Of a stretch of 64,000 nucleotides of DNA, positions 23,801-40,803 are shown one piece after another; the first letter of the stretch is position 1; every line of letters begins with the position of its first letter. The notes below the pieces were generated by a model that searched no databases, was not told where the DNA came from, and saw only the letters and a program-made list of their open reading frames with translations. Where the stretch lies: positions 1,134,001 to 1,198,000 of the forward strand of contig NC_051087.1 of assembly GCF_901709675.1 (NCBI RefSeq). The letters are read 5' to 3'. The translations under genes were made by a program, and so were the position numbers. The DNA is from Syngnathus acus (taxonomy: Eukaryota; Chordata; Actinopteri; Syngnathiformes; Syngnathidae).

Positions 23801-24850
23801 CACAAATAACGACAACATCAACGTACGTCAAAGCACGCATTTGTTTATTATGTTGCAATTCTGATGACGACGCTGGTTCCAATTCAAGGCGCCACGTGGA
23901 GGCCTGAGTGTCGGCCAGAAGGAGGACCTGCTCCCGCTGCAGCTTCTCTCGGCTCTTGTTGTTCCTGCGCGGACTGCCGCCGAGCCAGTGTTCAGGAGAA
24001 GCTTGGCGTTGTCCTTCCTTCCTCGAAGCTCCGTTAGGAGAGCAAAGGGCAGATGGACGCTAAAGTGCTTTTCGCTTTGATTGTTTCTGTTTGGACCGGT
24101 CCTCCCTTTTCTCTGCAGCCTTCTCTTTCTCTCTTTCTGTCCAATGTGATGATGGTGGCTTCAGGATGCTCTCAGGGCAGACATGCCCACACAACATGCT
24201 GTATTTGTTGTCTCAATGCAAGGAGACCTCAGAAAGTCACTCAGCAGTGGAAAAAAAGCGTATTGAGCAGGATGTCACTCATTTTGCATTTTAGGGTGAA
24301 TTTTGCCATTCGCCGGAGTTTGAAGAATTTGCCCTCGAAACTAGTTTCGGTGATTTTTTTAAACAACGCGATCAGAAGCGGAGGAAGCTTGCATTGTTTG
24401 ACTGGAGGTTCCAGTATATGATGTCATTGTTTGATTTTGTAAAGTTGACTTTTCCCATCATCCCTTGCTGCAAGACAATTTGTGTGCGTGCGCTTATGCG
24501 TGCACGTGTGTCTGCCCTGAGTCGTCTTCATGTGTTGAAATGTGGTTTGCTCATTGTGTTTCTCACAACATGGCGGCTCTTTTTTAAGTCAACATAAAAG
24601 AAAAATGCAAACTTGTGATGTGTGATTTCTCTTTATTTTGTTTGTTTCTCAACTAAAAACAAACTTTTTTAACTATCATGCTTAAACAAAAAAGTTCAGG
24701 ATTTGGCGTGTTTTCCTTTTGAGTCTTACATATGAAAATTACTTCCTATGTAACTATAATATACTTATATAATATAATACTACTATAATCCTGTAAAAAA
24801 AGTAATTAAGTGTATGTTGTGTGTGTAATTCTGGAAATTTGGAGTGTGTG
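23801..24850 (+). other. socs7 3' UTR and spacer
   Basis: After the socs7 stop there is no further gene. A CATAAA variant near 24593 could be a poly(A) signal. Bases 24610-24830 are AT-rich. Short frames, such as 122 codons at 24053, have no family resemblance and lie in the probable 3' UTR. Confidence 0.4.
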
Positions 24851-25220
24851 TAACTGATTGGCCAAGGGCTTTGTCAATCTTGTTCGTACCGCCCCACCCT
24901 TCAAATCTCACATTGGACGTTTGTCACGTCACTCAAAGTTCAATCCTCCTCTAATAGGCTGCAAGGTCGCGCGAAGAACCGCCCCTTCAAGCCATTTTCT
25001 CCAGAAGCCATTGGCTTAGCCGTCATCCATCGTTTGACGTCCCCACAAATCCCTCTCCAATTGGCTATATTGAATCGCAATCACGGCTATGTCTCAATGC
25101 GATTGGTCAATCTTGCCGCCAATCAAGTCTCCTCTGTGCGTGGATTGGTGCAGAGGCGAGCGGGCGGATTCCTCACGGCGCTCGCTGCGTTTCGAGGCTG
25201 AACGGACAGCGAATGTCGTC
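24851..25220 (+). promoter_or_regulatory. sp2: CCAAT-box-rich sp2 promoter
   Basis: Eight CCAAT or ATTGG pentamers fall within about 290 bases just before the sp2 start codon: 24857, 24912, 25010, the palindrome CCAATTGG at 25057-25064 (counted as two), 25102, 25119 and 25144. The segment is also CpG-rich (GCGAGCGGGC near 25160). Clusters of spaced CCAAT boxes are typical NF-Y target promoters, often TATA-less. No TATA box is seen. Confidence 0.65.
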
Positions 25221-28200
25221 ATGAGCGGTGGGTAGGAATTCAAACATTGGCGTTTATATTACCTTCTACTTGGTAAAACATGAAATTTGCGTGGCACGCG
25301 ACTACGCGCCACTATTCCGCGGCCAAAGGATGGAAATTAAAGCCGCCCTGCGGGGGCTCGCGTCAAGCCCGAAGCCGTCACACTTCCTGAATTGGCTTTC
25401 CCTTTTCTGTATTGCTACCGAAGAGTTTAACTCGCTAACTACGCGGATGCTAGCGTCACCGAGCTAGCCCGAGTAAGCTAAGATGCTTTTGGACTTGTCT
25501 CTCCTCAAACGTTACCCACAAATGGCCCCCTACTCCCTTTAATAAAGTACAATCTCACGTGCGTGGAACCCAAATTGTTTGCGTATTGCGGCTTGTTTTT
25601 TCCCCGCCGTTGCTAAAACGCACACGAAATAAATCAGATTAGACTAGCCGCTAGTTGTTAGCCACCGGAGCTGCTGCTGCTTCTATTTGTTGTGTGTGTA
25701 GCTTGTGTGCTAACGTCATTAGCACAAACAAACCAACGCGAGCAAGCCGGCTAGTGATCAAATGTCAAATTGAAGTACTTGTTACTACTACAGAGTAATG
25801 TGTAGTATACAAGTATACAATTGTAAATGTTCTTATTTTGTGTGGCATCTTTTCTGTCCTCCTTTCTCTCGTACGGTATTTATTATTTGGTTATCTTCTA
25901 TATAATTCGATAAATAAAGGTCAAGACACTTGTTATGCGCCCTTTTTATTTGGCAATTATTGTTTTGCTGCTTTGGTTTTATTGCTGCTTTGGTTTTTTA
26001 TTGCAATGCAGAAACAGCCATGTTTGAAGTCGTCTTCAGAATTTAGTGATGATTTCAAGTTTTAGGCCAGGATATGAAGAACACTGATTCCAGGGCAGTC
26101 CAATACAAATGTATGCTGATTTCTTCAACTTGCATGGGGGCAAATTACATTTTGCTGCAGCTTTGTTGCTTGAGCCCATTGACTGAGCAAATAATGGTGG
26201 CCCACTAAATTACACTTGTTGCATAATGGTAGGGACATCAATAAAATTGATTTGGAAACTGACAAATAGTTGTGCTGCAACCATGTGAGTTGCACGTTTT
26301 TCATGCATTGCTCTCCTTCTACGGTTACAAGGGACTTAATGATCCTAACCTTTGACACTTTTGCCTTTACACATTTATAATAACAGTAAAAACAAGCAGC
26401 TGTTCATGCATCCCTCAGAAATAACGCCATCGATTTTGCAGTCTGCTATTGTGTGAGTCTTTCCTCCTTTTGCTCCTGTTGCATCTTTTTTCTTCTTCTG
26501 TTATTCATATACATCGTTCCTTCTATGGCTGAAACCTACCGGTCTCCTGAATGTTTTGATGTTGCTAAGCAACAGCATCCTGCTCAGTCAGGTGATGTGC
26601 GCGTGTGCTTGTACTCCCCAATACATTGCGGTGAACCTCCTTTTGACATTCCTGACCTCCCTGACTGAGACAAAAAACGTGATAAAAATAGCAAAAAACA
26701 TGGATTTATAACTTGCCCCCTTCCACATGATTGAAAGCGATTAAAACACATTTTCCTGGATTACAAGTGTACCCATGAAGCTGCTAAATTGACAGAATAT
26801 CGGCCATGACACGCTATTGCTCATTTGATCCAATTTTTGTTTGTGTTGCAGATTTAAAGGACAACATGGCCACCGTTGTCGCTGTCAGTCCCAGTGAATA
26901 TCTCCAGCCCTCGACCATCACCACACAGGTGAGGCAACACAGGAAGGAGACGTGCTAGACGTGTATTTTCTTGCACAATTTTGAAGGGTTGTATGGCAAA
27001 AAAATTAAGCTTATTCTAAAATCCGAATTGTCTCTCTGTGTGTACAGGGAGAGAGCCAGCCGTCTCCTTTGGCCCTGCTGGCTGCCACCTGCAGTAAGAT
27101 CGGCCCACCCGCCGCCCAAGCCCCTGCCGCCTCGCCGCCGGCCCCGCCGCAGCCTCGTCGTCTCCTTCCAATCAAACCGGCTCCCATCGCACCGGCGCCT
27201 CCCAAGAACCTGGGCTTCCTCCAAGCTAAGGGCAATGTGATCCAGCTCCCGGCCGGCCTGGGCACCGGCGCGCCCGGCAGCCCCATCGTGCTCACCATCC
27301 AGCAGAGCCCGGGCCGCCCCGGCCCCCAGTCCCCCGCCAACATCCAGTACCAGGTCATGCCGCAGATCCAGGGCACCCAGACCATCCAGGTGATGCAGCA
27401 GGGCGGACAGATCCAGCTCATACCGGGCACCAACCAGGCCTTCATCACCACCCCCATGTCCGTGCCGGCCCAGGCGGCCGTCGCCCCCGTGGCCGCCCCC
27501 ATCATGCCGCAAAAGACGGTCGCTATCAAACCTTCGCCCAAAACGAGGAAGTCAAGCGCCGCCGCCAACTTGTTGCAGTTGCCGCTCAATGTGGCGACGG
27601 GGGAGGTGGGCGGCGCTCAATTCGTAACCGAGACGGCGACGGCACCCGCCGTCGTGGGAAAGCCGCGACGAGGCAGGAAGAAGAAAATGATGCTGGACGC
27701 TCAAGCCCCGCCGCCGCCGCAGCTTTCGCTTCCTCCGCTGCCGCAGGTTCCTTCTCCGCCCCCGGAGCAGATGGAGACCATCGTGATAGAAACTGCGGAC
27801 AACATCATTCAGGTTGGGAACAATGTATACAAAGCGGCGACCCGGGAAAAAAAAAAAGAATGTCGACATTTCCAGCCACATCATTCACAGATGGCTGACC
27901 TTGAGTAATCAAGTTTGATTTTGTCTCTGCAGGCGGGGAACAACCTGCTGATCGTGCAGAGTCCCGGCCAGCCGGCCATGGTACAGCAGGTGCAACTGGT
28001 GCCCCCTAAGCAGGACCCTCCTATGGTCCAGATCCCCCAGCAGGCCCTGAAAGTGGTGCAGGCCGCCTCCGCCTCGCTGCCGCCCGTCCCGCAGCGCCAA
28101 TCGCCCGCGCCCTCCGGCCTGCAGGTGGCGTCACCGGACACGGCGCCAACACAGGTGGGTAAAGCCGACCCGTCTCGCGAGCTGCCAATTTGTGCAACTT

Positions 28201-29473
28201 CTCCTCATTCCTTTCCAGTGCTGAACAATACGCAAAATGTCTTCTTTTGTCAGCTCTTTTTTAAGACGGGAGCCGGCGAGTGGCGGTCGGTGCAAATCCA
28301 GGATGCCATCTCCACGACGCCCACTACTCCTGTCGCCACCCCCGCCTCGCCGCCCCCTACCCCCGCCGTTGTCAAGAAGACTTCGACGGGCGGCAGAAAG
28401 GAGCGCACGCTGGCCAAAATTGCACCGGCGGGCGGAATGATGGCGCTGAACACGTCTCCGCTGTCGTCGTCGGCGCAGGCGGTGCAGACCATCAGCATCA
28501 ATGGCGTCCAAGTGCAGGGAGTTCCCGTCACCATCACCAACGCAGGAGGTGAGGGAGGGATGACGTTGAAATGTCGCCCAGCGAGTGGGGCGGGCAAAAT
28601 GATTTCAAATGACCGTTTTTGTTTTTCTTTCAGGCCAGCAGCACTTGACAGTGCAGACCATGCAGGGCGGCGGCCTCCAACTGGCGGGGATGGCGGCTCA
28701 CGGCCAGCCCGCCATCCACGTCGACCAGACGCTCACGCTGGAACTTCCCGGACACGCCGGTGAGAAGAAGCGACGCATGGCCTGCACGTGCCCCAACTGT
28801 AAAGACGCTGAGAAAAGGTATCACGCGATACGAGCTGCAGATGAGTTGCTCCTCCTCGTCCTCTTCCAATGTCAGAACGGGAAGGTCACTGTCACCAACG
28901 CTGTCCCCCGCCCGCAGGCCGGGCGACGTGGCCAAGCGGAAGCACATCTGTCACTTCCCCGGCTGCGAGAAGACCTTCCGCAAGACGTCGCTGCTCCGAG
29001 CGCACGTCCGCTTGCACACGGGCGAGCGGCCCTTCGTCTGCAACTGGGTTTTCTGCGGCAAGCGTTTCACGCGCAGCGACGAGCTGCAGCGTCACGCCAG
29101 GACGCACACGGGTACGCCGCTCGCACGCCACACGTCTCCATTTACTCAAATGTCGAGCTCGGTGTGACAGGCTGGTAGTTGAGCCAGAACCTATTCTTCT
29201 GGGCCACTCGTGGCAACTGGAGGACCCACAGGTTTGTTGCACCTTCTGCCACCTAGTGGAAGAGCCTTGCATTGTTCTGCCTGTCACTTGTTAGTTGACA
29301 TCATCTTTGGATGTAAGTTGTTGTAGTCTGTTGCAAAGATGAATCGAACTTTTGCTGTGTCTGTGTGTGTAGGAGACAAACGCTTTGAGTGCAACCAGTG
29401 TCAGAAGCGTTTCATGAGGAGCGACCACCTGACCAAGCATTACAAGACGCACATAAACACCAAGAACCTGTGA
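25221..29473 (+). CDS. sp2: Sp2 zinc-finger transcription factor
   Basis: Member of the Sp/KLF family; Sp2 occupies many promoters together with NF-Y and is needed for cell proliferation. Coding exons: 25221-25227, 26852-26928, 27048-27812, 27933-28154, 28254-28548, 28634-28817, 28918-29111 and 29373-29473, totalling 1845 bases, 614 residues (human 613). The first coding exon holds only ATGAGCG; joined to exon 2 it gives MSDLKDN, matching the mammalian MSD start. Landmarks: [16 protein letters not shown], a Gln/Pro-rich activation region, [20 protein letters not shown], the Buttonhead box [12 protein letters not shown], then three C2H2 fingers ([28 protein letters not shown]) ending THINTKNL. 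The 1.6-kb first intron is the longest in the gene. An upstream ATG at 25213 opens a four-codon frame overlapping the real start. Confidence 0.95.
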
Positions 29474-31742
29474 GAAAACAACAAGACTCCACATTGAAAA
29501 ACTGGAGTTCGTCGCTTGTCCCATACTGGGACCCCGAAGCCACTGCTTCAAAAAAAAAAAAAAATGGAAAAAGCCCCATCGTGCGACTCTTGCGGAACGC
29601 CATGTACAAAGAAAAAGCAGGCCGAAGAGACTCCTTCCAACTTATTTATGACCCCTTTTGGAAACGGACAAAGTTGACACACCCCAGCCTACGTGCAACG
29701 GCAGGACTCCAGTCAGAGCGGCCTCCATTTTGTGTCCTTATCTCAAAGCAGCCACCATTTTGTTTACCGCCGCCGCCCCCCTCCTCCTTCTCCGTGTGCT
29801 TCAAGCTCCCAGGGTTAAGTTTTTAATGGTTATTTTTACATTGACATCTGCTGCCTACTTTTAAGTTGACGCATGTGGATTTTTCCCGCCCAGTTGCGAG
29901 TGTTTTCGAACATTCGTTTCGCAAACATTTGCGACCTTGAACGACGCAGATGAAAACGTGACATTCGTTGCCTTCGAAAACAGTCAACTGTTCGCCCCTC
30001 AGTGGGATTGGAGCTCAATGCCAATTTTGCTCTTTGTTAAAGAATTTTGCACCATAGTTGACACCAGTATTATCATGCACATTGTTCCATACAACATTTT
30101 AAATATGTTTTTAACCTCATAAGCTATCAACCGGTTGGACCACAGTGACGCGACAATCACCACAGGATGCAATCATTGGTGTGTGTGAAAGCGTTAAATC
30201 CACATCAAGCAGTGTCTGAGCACTTGTTCCCCTTTTACGCAAAGCAGCTTGAGAGACACCGACCCCAAAGGTTGAACTTGGCATGAAAGGAGACGCACAA
30301 AGTGCGTGAAAGGAGAGGGGCGGAGTCTGCTGGTATTATTTATGTTTGTCCACTCCCTCAATGATGTAGTGAAGGAGGAGGACGTTGTACAGTGTATTGA
30401 AATATGATGTGTGACATTGTATATTTGCTTCATTAATGCTTTGTAAAAGACCTCTAGAGACCATTTTCTATCATTAAAGATGCCTTAGACAGCTATTTAA
30501 AATAAACTTTGTCTTTTTAATTTATGTTCCTTGCTAACCTCTTGTGCGCTGATTTGACCAGTCTCAGAATTTACATTTAATAATAATAGTCTAATTTTTA
30601 ACAATTTAATGTTTGAGGTCAAGCCAGGAAACCAGCAGTTTATTTTATACCGTGTATAAATATGAATATATAAAGAAACATTGTCAAACTGATAATATAT
30701 ATTATATATTATATACATATATATTATTAATACATTATATATCATATTAAATATTAAAAACGGTCGAGTCCTCGTTGAGGGCGACGCGTGATTGGGTGAC
30801 TGCTTTGACGTCACCAGTAAGCGACGGATTTACGTCGAAGAAACGACAATAACGATTAATTTAATTTCGAATTTAAATTCTTAATTTCAAGATTTGTTTG
30901 GACTGCCGTTGTTTTTGAGCTTTGGGTGTAATTATTAAAAATTTGTTAGAAATAAAATATATGTCACCCGCCATCTAACGTCATCAATAAGCGACAGATA
31001 ATACTGTTATTTTACTTTTATTTCAATTTCCCGTCATAGTGTGTTTGTCTGACGTGGGGTTAAAGCGCTGAGGTGAGTAATACACATTTACTATTGAAAT
31101 GGCTTATGTTCTCGTTTAGCAAATATTGTTAATTTCGTGTTTGCGCGTGTTTATTTTCGGGGTCCAACCGGTTTGGCACCTTTTCGTCATTCGTCGAACT
31201 TCTATTTATCTCTTAAGGTAAGTGCTGACATTTCTTTCGTAAGATCCCACAAAAATATTCGCTTGCTTTAAAACGTCCGTCCAAACTATAATGTGACATC
31301 TTCAATGCAGATGAAAACAAATAGAATTTGTGATAGTTCATCATGAAGAGACATATCCAATAAATGCACCTGCCAGATGAGTAGGAAAATAAATAAAACC
31401 ACAAATGAACGAAAGTTGCAATATTTCGCGATCTACCAATCTAATTAATATTAAATTAAAATGGCAGTTGCACTCCAAAGTATGATATTTATTCATTTCT
31501 AAACTCACAGCCTTTACCTTACCTACCTAAAACCAAATTAAAAGTGACTACTAGATTCAAAATGAAATCTAAAATATGATGAAAATTCCAGAACTATTAC
31601 AACCCTACAAAGAAATGTGTTGCCTTGAAGTGGGAACCTTTTGTCATCTGATTTCGATGTAATCACCCTCAAACCAACTTAACTAACGGAACTGTTTTTG
31701 CGTTCCTTCATAGATAGAGATGTGGGTCAATTAGAGGCCGGC
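29474..31742 (+). other. sp2 3' UTR, spacer and abcc10 upstream region
   Basis: The sp2 3' UTR probably runs to the AATAAA at 30501-30506. Bases 30640-30770 are AT-rich with a TATATA run. Two short related blocks, GACGTCACCAGTAAGCGACGG near 30808 and ACGTCATCAATAAGCGACAG near 30977, may be promoter-proximal duplicates for abcc10. A likely 3' splice site, TTCATAG at 31707-31713, starts the exon with the abcc10 ATG. No other gene is seen. Confidence 0.45.
31720..31734 (+). promoter_or_regulatory. abcc10: Five-codon upstream ORF before abcc10
   Basis: ATG TGG GTC AAT TAG lies eight bases before the abcc10 start codon, in a different frame and in the same exon. Such a minimal upstream ORF would be expected to lower translation from the main start or favour reinitiation. 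This is read directly from sequence; its use is inference. Confidence 0.5.
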
Positions 31743-38116
<6,374 letters not shown>

Positions 38117-40767
38117 CGTTGTCTTCTTTGCGGATTTACGCCGCCCGCCGGACATTCACGTTTGTATAATGCGCCACTTGAGTTGAAAGACGACGGTGGA
38201 GCCTTGACTTGATTGCCATGACCTCAATATTTTTTGTTATGAGCCCCTTTTTTTTTTTTTTTTTTTTATTGATACAAAGAAGGTCGTTCTAATATGATTG
38301 GTCATTTTGTATGTTAGAAATTTATAAAGAAAAACATTTTGGCACAGGATTCACAACGGACAAAACTGGTGGAATGAGGAAACGGCTGTAAATAAATAAA
38401 CACAAACGTGTCTTACCTGATGTTTTGTGAAAAATGGCTTCCCGAAACACGTCTTTTCACCACATGGCCATTTCACATCGTTCTCGCCGACGCACATGCA
38501 CCGTGTTGTTGCTTGGCGTCGCCATGGGCACGCCAAAACTCTGAGTCACACTAGCCGACCAAGGAGTGGCGAACCGCCTTGTTTCTGGTAAAGGAAATAG
38601 TTGAAGAAACAAATGACAACTGAATCCTGTTGAATTTTTGACAGTACAACGCATCCCACTGACTTGATTTTCCTAACTCCGCCCCCACAACAGAGTCTCC
38701 GCCCATGACCGGAAGCTCAGCTGGCTGAATGTCCAGAGTCACTTTTAAGCACTACTGTGTGAAACATTCAGAGGTAAGCAGAGCTGCAGTGAAATATGTT
38801 TTGTTGCCACGCTCTGGTTTGCACACATAGTTGATGTTCTGTGAAGCGTGCCATTTAATTTGGTGTGTTTTGCAAAATACTCATATTAAAAGACTAACTT
38901 GTTCTTGTACACACATGAAAGTTCTTGAGATGACATATCTGGAAGTCTTGTGCTGCAATTATGTTCAAACTCAAAGTATTTGTTCTTGGTAATTCAGCTT
39001 CAGTAGCCATCTTGAATTTTGCTTGCGACAGGAAGTCCACCATTTTGCGTTTGGTCGTTACGCGGCAACCAAGGTTGACATAAAACGAAAGCTTAAGGTC
39101 AAATGTTGAGCAAACGTTGGTCAGGTGCCAGGTGCACAGCTTGAAGTCTTCATGCCCATGTAAAGCGTCACACAGCGTGTTACGTAAGCACCCGTGTGCG
39201 TTCTGCAGACACAATCACGTTGACTCACCGTCAACGCCCGCAATTAACACCCGCCAGGGTGTGTCAGTTTCATAAACAATCGACACGCACACCATACAGA
39301 CTCACTGGAGATAGATGGACACACACACAAGTAGTCAAACACAATCACTTGCACACACACAAGTAGTCAAACACACAATCACATGCGCACACACACTTCA
39401 CGCTACACCAAAATATACACACTGGCACACAAAGACAAAATAACAAGAACAGTCACATCTAGTCAGACGCACAATGCACAAACACTGGAAACACACAAAG
39501 AATCACAGTCATATGCACACATCTGTCATCTCAACTAAAGGGCGTGTGTGTGTGTGTGTTTCATATGTCCACTTGATTGTGTGTTTGTGCCTCGCCGGCG
39601 TGTGTATGTGAGGGGCGGGGCCCGTCCGTCGCGTGTGTAACCTGTTTGTCTGCTTTCAGGTGCTCAAGAGGTCCACCTGTTCTCTGTTGCTGCCTTGCAT
39701 TCCCGCTCACACACACGCACACACACACGCATGCAGATGGTGCCTCAGGTAAGTTTTGAGTTTGTTGTTGTGGACTTGAAAATACATCATAGTACGCTGT
39801 TCGGGTTGTACTTTGTGCTCAGCTGTGAATGATTGCCTGCTTGTGTGTGTGTGTGTGTTGTCGTAAAATGAGAAAGTTTGTTCTTGAAAGGAGGAAAACT
39901 TTCCATCCTGCTCTGAAAGGATTTTTGACACTTTATTTTCTATTGCAGTCAGCTTCGAATGTTGGCTGTGATGTATTGCAAAAATGGTTTTTATTTTTTT
40001 TAATTTTTATAGTGCAATATTGATCGCTTGTGAAGACTATGAAGTTTGAAAAACAACAAAAGATTTTGGGTGAATTCAAGCTCATCCATGTAGTTTACAG
40101 ATTATGAAAGGGATGGAATTTTTTTAATCCGATTCATCGATTAATCAACAGACGAATTGACTGTGAAAATAATCGGTAGTTGCAGCCCATCTTAATTTTA
40201 AGACTTCCCCCGTTTTCATTGCCTGCAGGTGTCCCGATACTTTTGTCCATGTAGTCTAAACCAGACTCAAGTTTTGATATCACAATCTCACTGTGCCAAC
40301 GTTTGTATTGCGTAATTGTAAATCCGATGAAATATATTGTGTTCCGAGCTGTTCCGATACTTTTGTATCGAGACTCGGCGGCCACTTGATTAGGTACACC
40401 TTTGAACCCAATGTCATCTCCAAAAATAAAACGACTCTAACTTTGACACTTGTAAGCCAGAGGAGTGTTTGTCATCCTTTTGCAACCACAAGGCGTGTTC
40501 TGTAATCTCTGTGCGGCACATTGTGCACATAGTGCACATACTCGACTTAATGACCAGCAATCAAATTGAAAAAAACTCTCGATTGTGCCACCGAGCTTAA
40601 GCGAAGGCGAGAAACGCCCCGAAAGACGATGACGCCCCGGATAAACTCGTTTACCTCGCTGACATTCCGCCGAGCATTCCTGCCGGCGGCCGATGTTCCC
40701 ACGTGGATGACTCGCTCAAACCGTTTTGCTCATTGCGAGTCGTTTCACATTTTTCTGTCTCCTGCAG
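38117..40767 (+). other. abcc10 3' end and 5' region of the AHNAK-type gene
   Basis: AATAAATAAA at 38391-38400 is the likely abcc10 poly(A) signal. A possible 5' UTR exon of the next gene ends at the donor GTAAGC near 38774. Another exon probably runs 39660-39748, after a TTTCAG acceptor and before GTAAGT; it ends ATGCAGATGGTGCCTCAG and could supply a start. Bases 39290-39560 are rich in (CA)n with a 34-base unit repeated at about 39322 and 39356. Bases 40215-40410 hold phrases (CCCGATACTTTTGTCCATGT, TTGATTAGGTACACCT) that resemble dispersed fish transposon remnants. Confidence 0.45.
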
Positions 40768-40803
40768 GTTAATTCTTCACGGTGATAAATTCCACCACCA
40801 TCA

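Noticed and set aside
24053-24421. 122-codon frame after socs7
   Set aside because: It has no recognisable similarity, no splice support and lies in the probable 3' UTR.
29389-29826. 145-codon frame over the last sp2 exon
   Set aside because: It is the wrong frame of the zinc-finger exon running into the 3' UTR.
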